A stretch of 64,000 bases of DNA, taken from contig NZ_CP142422.1 of NCBI RefSeq assembly GCF_035974275.1, positions 2,294,001 through 2,358,000 of the forward strand. Direction: 5' to 3'. Shown piece after piece: positions 15,553 through 24,536 of the stretch (position 1 is the first letter of the stretch; the number at the start of each line of letters is the position of its first letter). The translations under genes were made by a program, and so were the position numbers. The stretch comes from Chryseobacterium sp. MYb264. Its GTDB lineage: Bacteria; Bacteroidota; Bacteroidia; Flavobacteriales; Weeksellaceae. Under the pieces are notes generated by a model that did no database searches, was not told the DNA's origin, and worked only from the letters and a program-made list of their open reading frames with translations.

Positions 15553-18321
15553 ATGCGTAAACTATTATTTCTACTTTTCCTGGCAGTGAATTCTCTGATT
15601 CTGAATGCCCAAAAATTCAATATCGATGGAAAAGTGTCCAACTTCGAAAAAAAACCGGTTGAAAATGCTACCGTTTATCTCTTAAAACAAAAAGATTCTT
15701 CCATCGTTAACTACACCTCAACCAATAAGGAAGGTAAGTTTTCCTTAAAAACAGACGAACTTCAGGAACCGAGCATTCTGAAAATTGATGCTGACAAATT
15801 CATTTCTTACTCTAAAAATCTTGAAAAAATAGAGCAATCTTCGTCTTTGGGAGATATTGAACTGGAAAAAAATTCCATCACCAATATTCAGGAAGTTAAG
15901 ATCACCGCATCTCCCGTGAAGATAAAAAAGGATACTATTGAATTTAATGCTTCTGCGATCAAAGTGCGCCCTGACAGTAAAATAGAGGAACTTTTAAAAC
16001 AAATTCCCGGCGTGGAAATAGGAAATGACGGGAAAATTACGGTAAACGGAAAAGAAGTCGATCAAATTATGATCAACGGAAAACCATTCTTCGACAAAAA
16101 CGGAAAAATTGCCTTACAGAATCTTCCTGCCGATATCATTAAAAATATACAGTTCACAACAACAAAAACCAAAGAAGAGGAACTGAACGGAAAAACTGCA
16201 AAGTCAAACAATGCAACGATCAATTTTAATATTGACGAAAAGAAAAATAAAGGGCTCATTTCAAGACTAACCTTGGGCTATGGCTCAGATAAAAGATATG
16301 AAGGCAGCGGACTGATAAGCTATTTTAAGAAAGATATGAAAGTGAGCCTGCTTGCTTCATCGAATAATATCAATTCTCAGGGATTTTCCAACGATGAGGT
16401 TTTTGACAGCATGGGACATGGCAGAAACTCATGGATTATGAATGGCGGATCTGTGGTAACGAATGGTAATACGACTTATTATATGGAAGGGGGAAATAAA
16501 AAAGGAATTCAGAAATCGACCACCATTGGGTTTAATTACAGTGATAAATTAAGCAAAAATGTCGACCTGGATAATGTAAGTATTGTTCATACCGATAATA
16601 ATCTCGAAACCCGCTCAAAAGCATCCAGAACAACTCTGCTTCCCAACAACACGTTGAATACCAACTCTGAAAGTAATGGAGAGAACAATTCGAAGCAATA
16701 TAATTTCGATATTGCTGCCAGAGTAAGGCTGGATTCTTTAACGAGTTTTTATTTTTCCCCTTCATTCTCAAGAAATGAAGTTTCCAATTTTAATAATTTA
16801 CAGTCTTCCACCCTGAGAGATAACATTCTTCTGAACGAAAGTAATGCCTTCACAAAATCAGATTCGGAAACCAACAATTTTAATCCCAACATTTATTTTT
16901 CTAAAAAATTCAGAAAAAAAGGAAGATTGATGTTTGCGAATATGAGCAGTACCATTTCAGAAGCCAAAGAAAATAACCTCAACCGATCTGAAAATATTTT
17001 CTATCAGGGATCTGTTCCGAATGACAACAGAAACCAGCTTGCCAAAAATAAGAGGCAGACAGATACCTATAATTTCAGAACTGGCTACACAGAACCGATC
17101 TCGGATTCAGCAAGCGTAAGCCTGAATCTAAGTTACAGTGCGAAAACACTCAGAAATTTAAGAGATGTCAATGATTTTAATGAAAGTTCCGGACAATATG
17201 CCGACTACAATTCTGAATTATCCAACACCATGAATCAAAAGATCAATCAGTTATCTCCGGAGCTGTCATTTGAAATCAACAAAAAGAAAATCAGTGCCTG
17301 GGGTTCTTTCGGACTTGACATTACGGATATGAAGGTAAACTCTTTCTTTACAGGTAAGAACTTCGATCTTCAGAAAAACTTTGTCCTTCCTACCTATAAT
17401 GTGAGTATGAATTATGAGTTTTCGCCAAGCAAACGACTGAGTTTATATCAATTTTCAGACTTTACCATTCCTACCGCAGAGCAACTCAGCCCGTATCTGG
17501 ATGAATCCAATCCTTTGATCTCTTTTCAGGGAAATCCGGATCTGAAAAATAGTTGGAGCAATATGACCTATTTGTATTTTAACAATTCTAATATTGTAAA
17601 AAATATCAACTATTATTTCAATGTAGGCTTTATTTACAAAAATAACGACATCATCAATTATTCGTCTTACGATGCAGATGGAAAGCAGCATATTACCTAT
17701 GTAAATGTGGATGGAAATAAAAACTTTAACCTGGGCGGAAGCTTCAGTAAAACGTTGAAGTGGAAAGATAATAAGCTGACCATTAATCCCAAATTCAATA
17801 TGAACTATTCGTTCATTAAAGGCTTTGTAGACGGGCAGGAACTGATAGGAAATGTATACAATATCAATCCGGGACTGAACTTCACCTATGAAATAAAGGA
17901 TAAAATGACCATAAAACCGTCTTATTTGTTAAACTATAATTTTTCAAATTATAAAAACTCAGGCATTAATGAGGTAAAAACAAGTTATCAGACGTTGAAA
18001 CTGGAACTTACGAACTATATCTTTAAAAGCAGGCTGGTTTTTGGAAACGACTTTGAATACAATACCAACACCAACATTGCTCCGGGATTTAAACGTGATT
18101 TTTACTTCTGGAATACCAGTTTAGGATATTCATTTATGAATAAACAACTTACCGCAAAGGTAAAAGTTTATGATGTTTTAAATCAGAACCAAAGTGTCAG
18201 AAGAACGATTGCCAATAACTATTTTGAAGATCGGGATGACCTTATTCTTAAACGATATATTATGTTTTCCCTGACCATGAAACTGAATAAATTTGCCAAG
18301 AAAGATCCGCCAACCAAGTAA
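15553..18321 (+). CDS. Outer-membrane beta-barrel (OMP_b-brl_3) protein, TonB-receptor-like, paralog 1
   Basis: 922 residues with signal peptide MRKLLFLLFLAVNSLILNAQ. Residues ~22-110 form a carboxypeptidase-regulatory-like domain (FNIDGKVSNFEKKPVENATV). Residues ~115-230 are plug-like (PDSKIEELLKQIPGVEI, MINGKPFFDKNGK, NIPADIIKNIQ-type stretch). The rest is a ~650-residue outer-membrane barrel ending in an aromatic strand (YIMFSLTMKLNKFAKK). The family resembles TonB-dependent receptors, but no obvious TonB box is seen. The next gene is a close paralog over the whole length, closest in the first ~230 residues. Cargo is unknown. A terminator separates the two. Confidence 0.9.
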   Translation: MRKLLFLLFLAVNSLILNAQKFNIDGKVSNFEKKPVENATVYLLKQKDSSIVNYTSTNKEGKFSLKTDELQEPSILKIDADKFISYSKNLEKIEQSSSLGDIELEKNSITNIQEVKITASPVKIKKDTIEFNASAIKVRPDSKIEELLKQIPGVEIGNDGKITVNGKEVDQIMINGKPFFDKNGKIALQNLPADIIKNIQFTTTKTKEEELNGKTAKSNNATINFNIDEKKNKGLISRLTLGYGSDKRYEGSGLISYFKKDMKVSLLASSNNINSQGFSNDEVFDSMGHGRNSWIMNGGSVVTNGNTTYYMEGGNKKGIQKSTTIGFNYSDKLSKNVDLDNVSIVHTDNNLETRSKASRTTLLPNNTLNTNSESNGENNSKQYNFDIAARVRLDSLTSFYFSPSFSRNEVSNFNNLQSSTLRDNILLNESNAFTKSDSETNNFNPNIYFSKKFRKKGRLMFANMSSTISEAKENNLNRSENIFYQGSVPNDNRNQLAKNKRQTDTYNFRTGYTEPISDSASVSLNLSYSAKTLRNLRDVNDFNESSGQYADYNSELSNTMNQKINQLSPELSFEINKKKISAWGSFGLDITDMKVNSFFTGKNFDLQKNFVLPTYNVSMNYEFSPSKRLSLYQFSDFTIPTAEQLSPYLDESNPLISFQGNPDLKNSWSNMTYLYFNNSNIVKNINYYFNVGFIYKNNDIINYSSYDADGKQHITYVNVDGNKNFNLGGSFSKTLKWKDNKLTINPKFNMNYSFIKGFVDGQELIGNVYNINPGLNFTYEIKDKMTIKPSYLLNYNFSNYKNSGINEVKTSYQTLKLELTNYIFKSRLVFGNDFEYNTNTNIAPGFKRDFYFWNTSLGYSFMNKQLTAKVKVYDVLNQNQSVRRTIANNYFEDRDDLILKRYIMFSLTMKLNKFAKKDPPTK

Positions 18322-18398
18322 TACTTCCTACATCAACTTATTAATTTTCATTAAAAGTCCGTTCATTCAGGTTATTTTTAACAATTTTTTACATAAAT

Positions 18399-18426
18399 AG
18401 CATCCCTAAACAGGGATGTTTTTTTA
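18399..18426 (+). terminator. Terminator between the tandem OMP genes
   Basis: 7-bp stem CATCCCT / AGGGATG with loop AAAC, then TTTTTTT. It implies that the second paralog has its own promoter. Confidence 0.8.
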
Positions 18427-18453
18427 TATTTTAGCAGCTTCAAAAACATTTTA

Positions 18454-21159
18454 ATGAAAAAAATTCTTTGGCTGCTGTTATTTACCTTCAATTTTTTATG
18501 GTTGAATGGACAAAAATTCAGCATCGACGGAAAGATTTCCGATGCAGAGAAAAAACCGATTGAAAATGCGACAGTTTATCTGATCAAGCAAAAAGATTCT
18601 TCGATCATTAATTATACATCCACCAACAAAGAAGGAAAATTTTCATTAAAAACTGAGGAACTTAAAGAACCTTCTATCCTTTCTGTAGATGCCGACAAGC
18701 TCGCTCCTTATTCCAAAAAATTTGATAAAATAGATCAATCCTACACTCTGGAAGAAATTTTACTTGATAAAATTCGCAGCTCCGATATTGAAGAGGTAAA
18801 AATTACCGTTTCACCTATAAAAATTAAAAAAGATACAATTGAGTTTAATGCCAGTGCCATAAAAGTTCGTCCGGACAGCAATATTGAAGAGCTTCTGAAA
18901 AATATCAACGGCGTGGAAATCGATAATGACGGAAAAATTACGGTGAATGGTAAAGAAGTTGACCAAATTATGATCAACGGGAAACCTTTCTTTGACAAAA
19001 GCGGAAAAATTGCCCTGAAAAATATTCCGGCAGATATTATTAAAAATATTCAGTTTACGACTACTAAAACGAAAGAAGAAGAACTTACCGGAAAAACACC
19101 AAAATCTGAGAATAAAACCATTAATTTCAATATTGATGAAAAGAAAAACAAAGGCTTTCTTACCAAATTAGCAGTTGGATATGGTTCTGATAAACGCTAT
19201 GAAATCAATAGTTTTTCGAGTTATTTTAAAGATAAAACCAAGATCAGTCTGGTGGCTTCTTCGAACAATATCAATACATCGGGTAATTTTAACGATGATG
19301 ATTCCAGAAGAAATTCCCGTGCCGGAAGTTCGATGAAAGGAATTCAGAGATCTACAACGGTCGGATTGAATTACAGTGACAGCTTCAGTAAAGATATTGA
19401 TCTTGATGCGCTCGGACTTACGCGCACGAGCAGCAATATGGAAACAGCTTCCAAAGTTTCTAAGACTACCTTCCTACCGGATTTTAATCTGAAAACCGAC
19501 TCTGAAAACAGTGGAGAGAATAATTCGGAGCAATATAATTTTAATTCTTCTTTACAAATTAAGGCAGATACCGCCAATACGATTTATTTCTCGCCTACGT
19601 TTTCTCATTCAAAAACGAATGGTGTGAGCCTTGGAAATTCAACAACCTTTAAAAACGGTGAACTGCTGAATAAAAGTGAATCTTCTACCCATTCAGATTC
19701 TGAGAGTAACAATTTCAGTCCAAGCATTTATTATGTAAGAAAATTTAAAAAGCAAAACCGTAATTTTTCCGCCAATATCAGCACTTCTATTTCAGAAAAT
19801 AAAAGCAATAATTTAGTCAATTCTCAAACATTATTTTACGAGAACGGCGCTGAAGATGTGTCTAAAAGAGATGTCCGAAATCAGCTGAGCCAGAACAAAT
19901 CCCAAAGCAACAACTATGCTTTTGATGCAAGATATACAGAGCCTGTATCTGATTCGGTTACGGTGAGTATGGGATTACGATTTAATTCAAAAAGCAATAT
20001 GAATGAGAGGCTGGTCAATGATTTTGATCAAAATACGGGACAGTTTTCCCAGTATAACCTGGCGCTCTCGAACAGTTCAGATGAGAAGGCGAATGAACTT
20101 ACTCCCGAAATCACGGTTAATCTCAATAAAAAAAAGTTCAATCTTTGGGCGTCTGCCAGTCTCGCTTTCACCAATATACGCTATAACTCTACTTTTAACG
20201 GATCTGATTATAACCTGCAAAGAAGCTTCCTGCTTCCCAATTACAATGCCGGGTTTCAGTATAAACTTAAACAAAACTCTACGCTGAGTATTTATAATTC
20301 AACGACTTTCAATTCCCCGTCATCGCAAAATCTGATTCCTTATGTGGATGAGTCTAATCCCTTAGTCACTTACCAAGGAAATCCGGATTTGAAAAATTCG
20401 TGGGCAAATATGTCAAGCGTCAGCTTTAACACCTACAATATTCCGAAAAATATGAATTATTTCGTGAATGTGTCTTTTACATTCAACAATAACGACACGA
20501 CCAATTTTTCGTATTATGACGATTCGGGAAAGCAATTCACTACCTATACCAATATCAGCGGGAATAAAAATGCCAGTCTTTTTGGAGGCTTCAGTAAAAC
20601 TTTTAAATGGGAAGAAAACAGACTTACCATAAGCCCGCGGGCCAGTATCAATTACAGATTCAATAAAGGTTTTATCAACGAACAGGAGTTTTCAGGCAAT
20701 TCCTACACCGTCGCGCCAGGCATCAATTTAACTTATGATAAAAGGGATAAAATCACGATAAAACCTTCGTATAGCATCAACTACTCTGTTTCAAATTATA
20801 AAAATTACAGCGTAGAAAGTATTAAAAACACATTTCAGACTTTCCGGCTGGAGCTTACCAATTATTTCCTGAAAACCAATCTACTGATCGGAAACGATTT
20901 TGAATACAACACAAGCTCCAATATAAGTCCGGGCTTCAAGAGAGATTTTTATTTCTGGAATGCAAGTGTCGGTTATTCATTTTTTGAGAAACAGTTGACC
21001 GCAAAAGTGAAAGTATATGATGTTTTAAATCAAAATCAGAGTGTCAAAAGAAATATTACGGCGTCGTATGTGGAAGACCGCGAGGATTTAATTCTGCGAA
21101 GATACATTATGTTTTCTCTGACGATGAAGCTGAATAAATTTGCAGGAAAAAAGAGATAG
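18454..21159 (+). CDS. Outer-membrane beta-barrel (OMP_b-brl_3) protein, TonB-receptor-like, paralog 2
   Basis: 901 residues, with the same plan as the gene before it: signal peptide (MKKILWLLLFTFNFLWLNGQ), carboxypeptidase-regulatory-like domain (FSIDGKISDAEKKPIENATV), plug-like region (MINGKPFFDKSGKIALKN) and barrel ending YIMFSLTMKLNKFAGKK. The two differ mainly in surface-loop stretches, for example the region after residue ~265. There this protein lacks ~25 residues present in the first, around GHGRNSWIMNGGS. A tandem duplication with diverging loops is the simplest reading. Confidence 0.9.
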   Translation: MKKILWLLLFTFNFLWLNGQKFSIDGKISDAEKKPIENATVYLIKQKDSSIINYTSTNKEGKFSLKTEELKEPSILSVDADKLAPYSKKFDKIDQSYTLEEILLDKIRSSDIEEVKITVSPIKIKKDTIEFNASAIKVRPDSNIEELLKNINGVEIDNDGKITVNGKEVDQIMINGKPFFDKSGKIALKNIPADIIKNIQFTTTKTKEEELTGKTPKSENKTINFNIDEKKNKGFLTKLAVGYGSDKRYEINSFSSYFKDKTKISLVASSNNINTSGNFNDDDSRRNSRAGSSMKGIQRSTTVGLNYSDSFSKDIDLDALGLTRTSSNMETASKVSKTTFLPDFNLKTDSENSGENNSEQYNFNSSLQIKADTANTIYFSPTFSHSKTNGVSLGNSTTFKNGELLNKSESSTHSDSESNNFSPSIYYVRKFKKQNRNFSANISTSISENKSNNLVNSQTLFYENGAEDVSKRDVRNQLSQNKSQSNNYAFDARYTEPVSDSVTVSMGLRFNSKSNMNERLVNDFDQNTGQFSQYNLALSNSSDEKANELTPEITVNLNKKKFNLWASASLAFTNIRYNSTFNGSDYNLQRSFLLPNYNAGFQYKLKQNSTLSIYNSTTFNSPSSQNLIPYVDESNPLVTYQGNPDLKNSWANMSSVSFNTYNIPKNMNYFVNVSFTFNNNDTTNFSYYDDSGKQFTTYTNISGNKNASLFGGFSKTFKWEENRLTISPRASINYRFNKGFINEQEFSGNSYTVAPGINLTYDKRDKITIKPSYSINYSVSNYKNYSVESIKNTFQTFRLELTNYFLKTNLLIGNDFEYNTSSNISPGFKRDFYFWNASVGYSFFEKQLTAKVKVYDVLNQNQSVKRNITASYVEDREDLILRRYIMFSLTMKLNKFAGKKR

Positions 21160-21235
21160 TTTTAAACACGAACAATCATATTTTTTTTAACGCAAAGATT
21201 TTATTGCTTTCTCCTGATTTTTAGAAAACAAAAGC

Positions 21236-21309
21236 AAATAAATTTACTTCATGAAGCTCGAAAACACACTTTATCAAATCAACTTGTTGATTCTTCTTTG
21301 CTCGCTTGA
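21236..21309 (-). repeat. Dispersed ~70-bp repeat (ATCAACAAGTTGAT family), copy 2
   Basis: The minus strand reads GAGCAAAGAAGAATCAACAA, then GTTGATTTGAT, then CGAGCTTCATGAAG. It matches copies at 1010-1079 and 32255-32291. Confidence 0.65.
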
Positions 21310-21330
21310 GTTTTTATACATTTAAATTAA

Positions 21331-21518
21331 GAGCCTGTTTAAAATTTTACCGTTTTATTGTCCTTAATGAAGTTGATCTTTGCTCAATTTTGATGCTCTT
21401 TTGAGCGTATTTTTCACTTCCTATTTTTGATTTAGCCCGCTAAATCTGCAAACACGAAGCAAAAAATCCATCTCAAAATAGCTATAAAAATTTTTGGCAA
21501 TAAAATTTAAACAGCCTC
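21331..21518 (-). mobile_element. MITE copy 2 (188 bp, reverse orientation)
   Basis: GAGCCTGTTTAAA at the left and TTTAAACAGCCTC at the right, flanked by TAA (21328-21330 and 21519-21521). It is the reverse complement of the copies at 1456 and 38725, apart from a 4-bp internal deletion (AATAAAACG region) and a few substitutions. Confidence 0.85.
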
Positions 21519-21625
21519 TAAAACTTTGCATTAAAATAAACCCAATAAAATTTAAATATTCTCTTAAAACATAAATTTAATTAAAATCATTTTTATGTTT
21601 AAATTAGCCATAAATTTTTTACATA

Positions 21626-23485
21626 ATGAAGATTCATTTTTCTTTTTTATTTATTTTCCTTTTTATTTTAGGAAATTCACAAAATATGCAACCTGCCGAC
21701 ACTTTTGTGAAAGATAATTTTAACAAGAAAGAGTTTTATATCACGATGCGCGACGGAGTAAAACTTTTTACGATTGCTTATATTCCGAAAGATATTTCCG
21801 GTAAGAATAAGTATCCGTTTTTGATGCAGAGAACCTGCTACAGCGTCGCACCTTACGGGGAAAACGAATACAGACCCAAGCTTGGGCCGAACCAGTATTT
21901 AATGAAAGATAAATATATCTTTATATTTCAAGACGTTCGCGGGAGGTATATGAGTGAAGGAACTTTCACCAATATGACGCCACAGGTTGACCATAAAACG
22001 AAAAAAGATGTTGATGAAAGTACGGATACCTATGATACAATCGACTGGCTGGTGAAGAATATCAAAGACAATAACGGAAAAGTAGGTCAATACGGAACTT
22101 CTTATCCGGGATTTTACACCGCTGTTGGAATTTTAGCACAGCATCCGGCTTTGGTGGCTTCTTCTCCACAAGCGCCTATTTCTGATTTCTGGAATGACGA
22201 TTTTCTTCATAACGGAAGATTTATGTTAGGTTATTTCAAAACTTTCCCGGTCTTCGGAGTTCAGAAAACGAAGCCTGAAAATAAAGCTTGGTACACCGAT
22301 TCTATGATCAAAGCCACTTCTGAAGATGGTTTGAAATTCTACAGAGACATGGGAACTTTGAAAGACGGTTATGAAAAATATTATCAAGACAACTTCTTTA
22401 TGACAGAAATTATGAACCATCCCAACTATGATGAATTCTGGCAGAAAAGAGGGCTTCTTCCTCATCTTAAAAACGTCAATCATGCGGTAATGACTGTCGG
22501 TGGCTGGTTTGATGCAGAAGATCTTTCAGGACCTTTGAATATTTATAAAACCATAGAAAAAACAAGTCCGAAAGCAAAAAATACTATCGTGATGGGACCT
22601 TTCTCACACGGCGGTTGGGGACGTGAAGAAGGAAAACATTTCCATAACCAGATTTATTTTGGAGACAGCATTGCAACGTATTATCAGAAAAATATTGAAA
22701 CGAAATTTTTCACTCATTATTTAAAAGGAAATACAAAGCAGGATGCGGGGTTACCGGAAGCTTTGATGTATGACACAGGAGCAAAACAATGGCGTGAATT
22801 CGCTACTTATCCACCGAAAGAAGGGCAGAAAGTAAATTTTTACTTAGCTAATAAAACATTGAATAAATCGGCCGGAGAAGGTTTTTCAGAATATTACAGC
22901 GACCCGAATAATCCGGTTTTAAGCTCTGATAATTTAAAAGATTTCAACGGATTTACGCCAAGAAATTATATGTCGGAAGACCAAAGATTTGCAGAAGGAA
23001 GACCGGACGTTTTGACGTTTACGACTGATATTTTAACAGAAGATATGACTCTTGCAGGAGAAATTATGGCTAAATTAAATATTGCTTCTACTTCCACTGA
23101 TGCTGATTTTGCAGTGAAATTAATCGATGTTTATCCTGAAGATTTCAAGCCTCTTGAGAAAAAAGAAGGCGTGATTTACGGAAATTATCATCAAATGGTT
23201 AGAAGTGAAATTATGCCTGCAAGATTCAGAAATTCAAGAGAAAAAGGTGAAGCATTGGTTCCGAATCAGAAAACAGCCGTTAATTTCAGATTACAGGATG
23301 TGGTTCATACCTTTAAAAAAGGACATAAAATCCAGATCCAAATTTCTTCGACATGGTTCCCGTTGTTTGCCATTAATCCACAGAAATTTATGGATAATCC
23401 AAATTTTGCAACGAAAGAGGATTATACAAAGGCGTTTATCAAAGTCTTTGATGACAGCTCGATTGAAGTTGAAGTTTTGAAATAA
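21626..23485 (+). CDS. CocE/NonD-family hydrolase, probably alpha-amino-acid ester hydrolase
   Basis: 619 residues with signal peptide (MKIHFSFLFIFLFILGNSQ). The alpha/beta-hydrolase core has nucleophile Ser 159 in GTSYPG, acid Asp 296 in GGWFDAEDL and His 328 in GPFSHGGW. The X-Pro dipeptidyl-peptidase C-terminal jelly roll follows from ~400. The GxSYxG motif and the acidic residues after the catalytic Asp (Glu 298, Asp 299, with Asp 191/192 nearby) match the carboxylate cluster that binds the substrate alpha-amine in alpha-amino-acid ester hydrolases. Those enzymes act on amino-acid esters and beta-lactam side chains. It is probably periplasmic or secreted. MITE copy 2 lies ~107 bp upstream. 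Confidence 0.88.
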   Translation: MKIHFSFLFIFLFILGNSQNMQPADTFVKDNFNKKEFYITMRDGVKLFTIAYIPKDISGKNKYPFLMQRTCYSVAPYGENEYRPKLGPNQYLMKDKYIFIFQDVRGRYMSEGTFTNMTPQVDHKTKKDVDESTDTYDTIDWLVKNIKDNNGKVGQYGTSYPGFYTAVGILAQHPALVASSPQAPISDFWNDDFLHNGRFMLGYFKTFPVFGVQKTKPENKAWYTDSMIKATSEDGLKFYRDMGTLKDGYEKYYQDNFFMTEIMNHPNYDEFWQKRGLLPHLKNVNHAVMTVGGWFDAEDLSGPLNIYKTIEKTSPKAKNTIVMGPFSHGGWGREEGKHFHNQIYFGDSIATYYQKNIETKFFTHYLKGNTKQDAGLPEALMYDTGAKQWREFATYPPKEGQKVNFYLANKTLNKSAGEGFSEYYSDPNNPVLSSDNLKDFNGFTPRNYMSEDQRFAEGRPDVLTFTTDILTEDMTLAGEIMAKLNIASTSTDADFAVKLIDVYPEDFKPLEKKEGVIYGNYHQMVRSEIMPARFRNSREKGEALVPNQKTAVNFRLQDVVHTFKKGHKIQIQISSTWFPLFAINPQKFMDNPNFATKEDYTKAFIKVFDDSSIEVEVLK

Positions 23486-23490
23486 ATTTA

Positions 23491-23522
23491 AAAAGCTGTT
23501 CGGTTTGAACAGCTTTTTTGTT
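23491..23522 (+). terminator. Terminator of the ester hydrolase gene
   Basis: 11-bp perfect stem AAAAGCTGTTC / GAACAGCTTTT, loop GGTTT, then a T-rich tail. Confidence 0.88.
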
Positions 23523-23530
23523 TTTTTAAT

Positions 23531-23602
23531 CTCTCGCAGATTAAGCAAATTTCGCAGATGATTGTGCTTAAAAATCTGCGTCATCTGCTAAATCTGCGAG
23601 AT
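23531..23602. repeat. CTGCGAG-type intergenic palindromic repeat
   Basis: CTCGCAGATT (from ~23533) pairs with AATCTGCGAG (~23591-23600). The right half, AATCTGCGTCATCTGCTAAA, recurs at 55141-55170 with small changes. Confidence 0.55.
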
Positions 23603-23609
23603 AATTTTA

Positions 23610-24224
23610 TTAATTTTCCTCGATCGTTCTAAAAGTCAAATTCACTCTTGGAGTTTTTACTTTTGTCGTGGGTGGAAGACGGTGCAGCCAATGATCCTGT
23701 GTTACTCCTTTCATCACCAGTAAACTTCCGTTTTCCAGGAATATCTCTATTTTTTCTTTGGTTATTTTATGTTTAAATAAAAACTTTCTTTCCGCTCCGA
23801 AAGTTAGTGAAGCAATCGCGCCGTGTTTTTTCAGATCTTTTTCGCCATCGCTGTGATACGCCATTCCTTCACTTCCGTCGTGATATAAATTCAGGAGACA
23901 AGAGTTGTAGGTTTCTCCGGTAACTTCTTCACATTTTTGTTTCAATTCTAATAATTCCGGTGTCCAGAATTTTGCATATTTTGTTCGTTTTGAATAGGTG
24001 TATTCAAAAGGTTTTTCTCCAAACCAAGCGACTTTTCTTTTGGTTAAAATTAATTTTCCAAAGATGATCGCTTCATCATTTTCCCACGGAATCTGATTGA
24101 ATAAATAATTATAATAAAAATCCGATTTTTCTTTGGAAAAAACTTTTCCGTAATAGTGAACGGTTCCGTCATTGGGCAGGATATTTAAAGGATAATCGGA
24201 TATGTCTTCGAATAGGTTGAGCAT
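23610..24224 (-). CDS. alkB: AlkB-like alpha-ketoglutarate-dependent DNA repair dioxygenase
   Basis: 204 residues, the usual length of ALKBH2-type bacterial AlkB. Iron ligands are His 124 and Asp 126 in YHSDGE and His 181 in WLHRLP. The AlkB signature PRVNLTFR (193-199) supplies the 2-oxoglutarate arginines. It should reverse 1-methyladenine and 3-methylcytosine in DNA by oxidative demethylation. The next gene upstream on the same strand is an AraC-MGMT fusion, so the two may form an alkylation-repair pair. A 312-bp gap with a REP-like repeat lies between them, so a single transcript is not certain. Confidence 0.92.
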   Translation of the reverse strand: MLNLFEDISDYPLNILPNDGTVHYYGKVFSKEKSDFYYNYLFNQIPWENDEAIIFGKLILTKRKVAWFGEKPFEYTYSKRTKYAKFWTPELLELKQKCEEVTGETYNSCLLNLYHDGSEGMAYHSDGEKDLKKHGAIASLTFGAERKFLFKHKITKEKIEIFLENGSLLVMKGVTQDHWLHRLPPTTKVKTPRVNLTFRTIEEN

Positions 24225-24536
24225 TGGAGTTCTGAGTTTAAGGTTTTGTGTTTAAAGCTTATTCAATAGCGTCATTTTTTTCATTCTGTAGAAATCTAAG
24301 CAAAATATTTCTATTTTAAACTCTAATAAATAAGCCGAGATTCCTACGGAATGACAAAGGTAAAGTTGATTTTTTATATTGAAAAAAAGTAATAAGTTTC
24401 GGCTAAAGCCAATTTAATCAATTCGTTTATATTAAACGGGCTAAAGCCCGTTCCTATTGATGGAATAAAATACCATTATCATTTTTCAAAGAAATTATTC
24501 GTATTTATTTGTGAGAAAAATTTCTGCAATTTGTGT
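24225..24536. other. Intergenic region between alkB and the AraC-MGMT gene
   Basis: Apart from the REP-like module (24398-24461) it is AT-rich, and I recognise nothing else. Confidence 0.55.
24398..24461 (+). repeat. REP-like palindrome module, copy b
   Basis: First hairpin TTCGGCTAAAGCCAA (24398-24412), then AAACGGGCTAAAGCCCGTT (24434 onward) and the tail CCTATTGAT. Same two-hairpin layout as at 29771-29835 and 38996-39054. Confidence 0.75.

Larger units (their letters stand above)
21160..21625. other. Intergenic region with a repeat copy and MITE copy 2
   Basis: It contains a CGCAAAGATTTTATT remnant, the reverse-oriented ATCAACAAGTTGAT repeat (21236-21309) and the MITE (21331-21518). The last ~105 bp before the hydrolase gene are AT-rich and should contain its promoter. 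No gene is seen. Confidence 0.6.
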
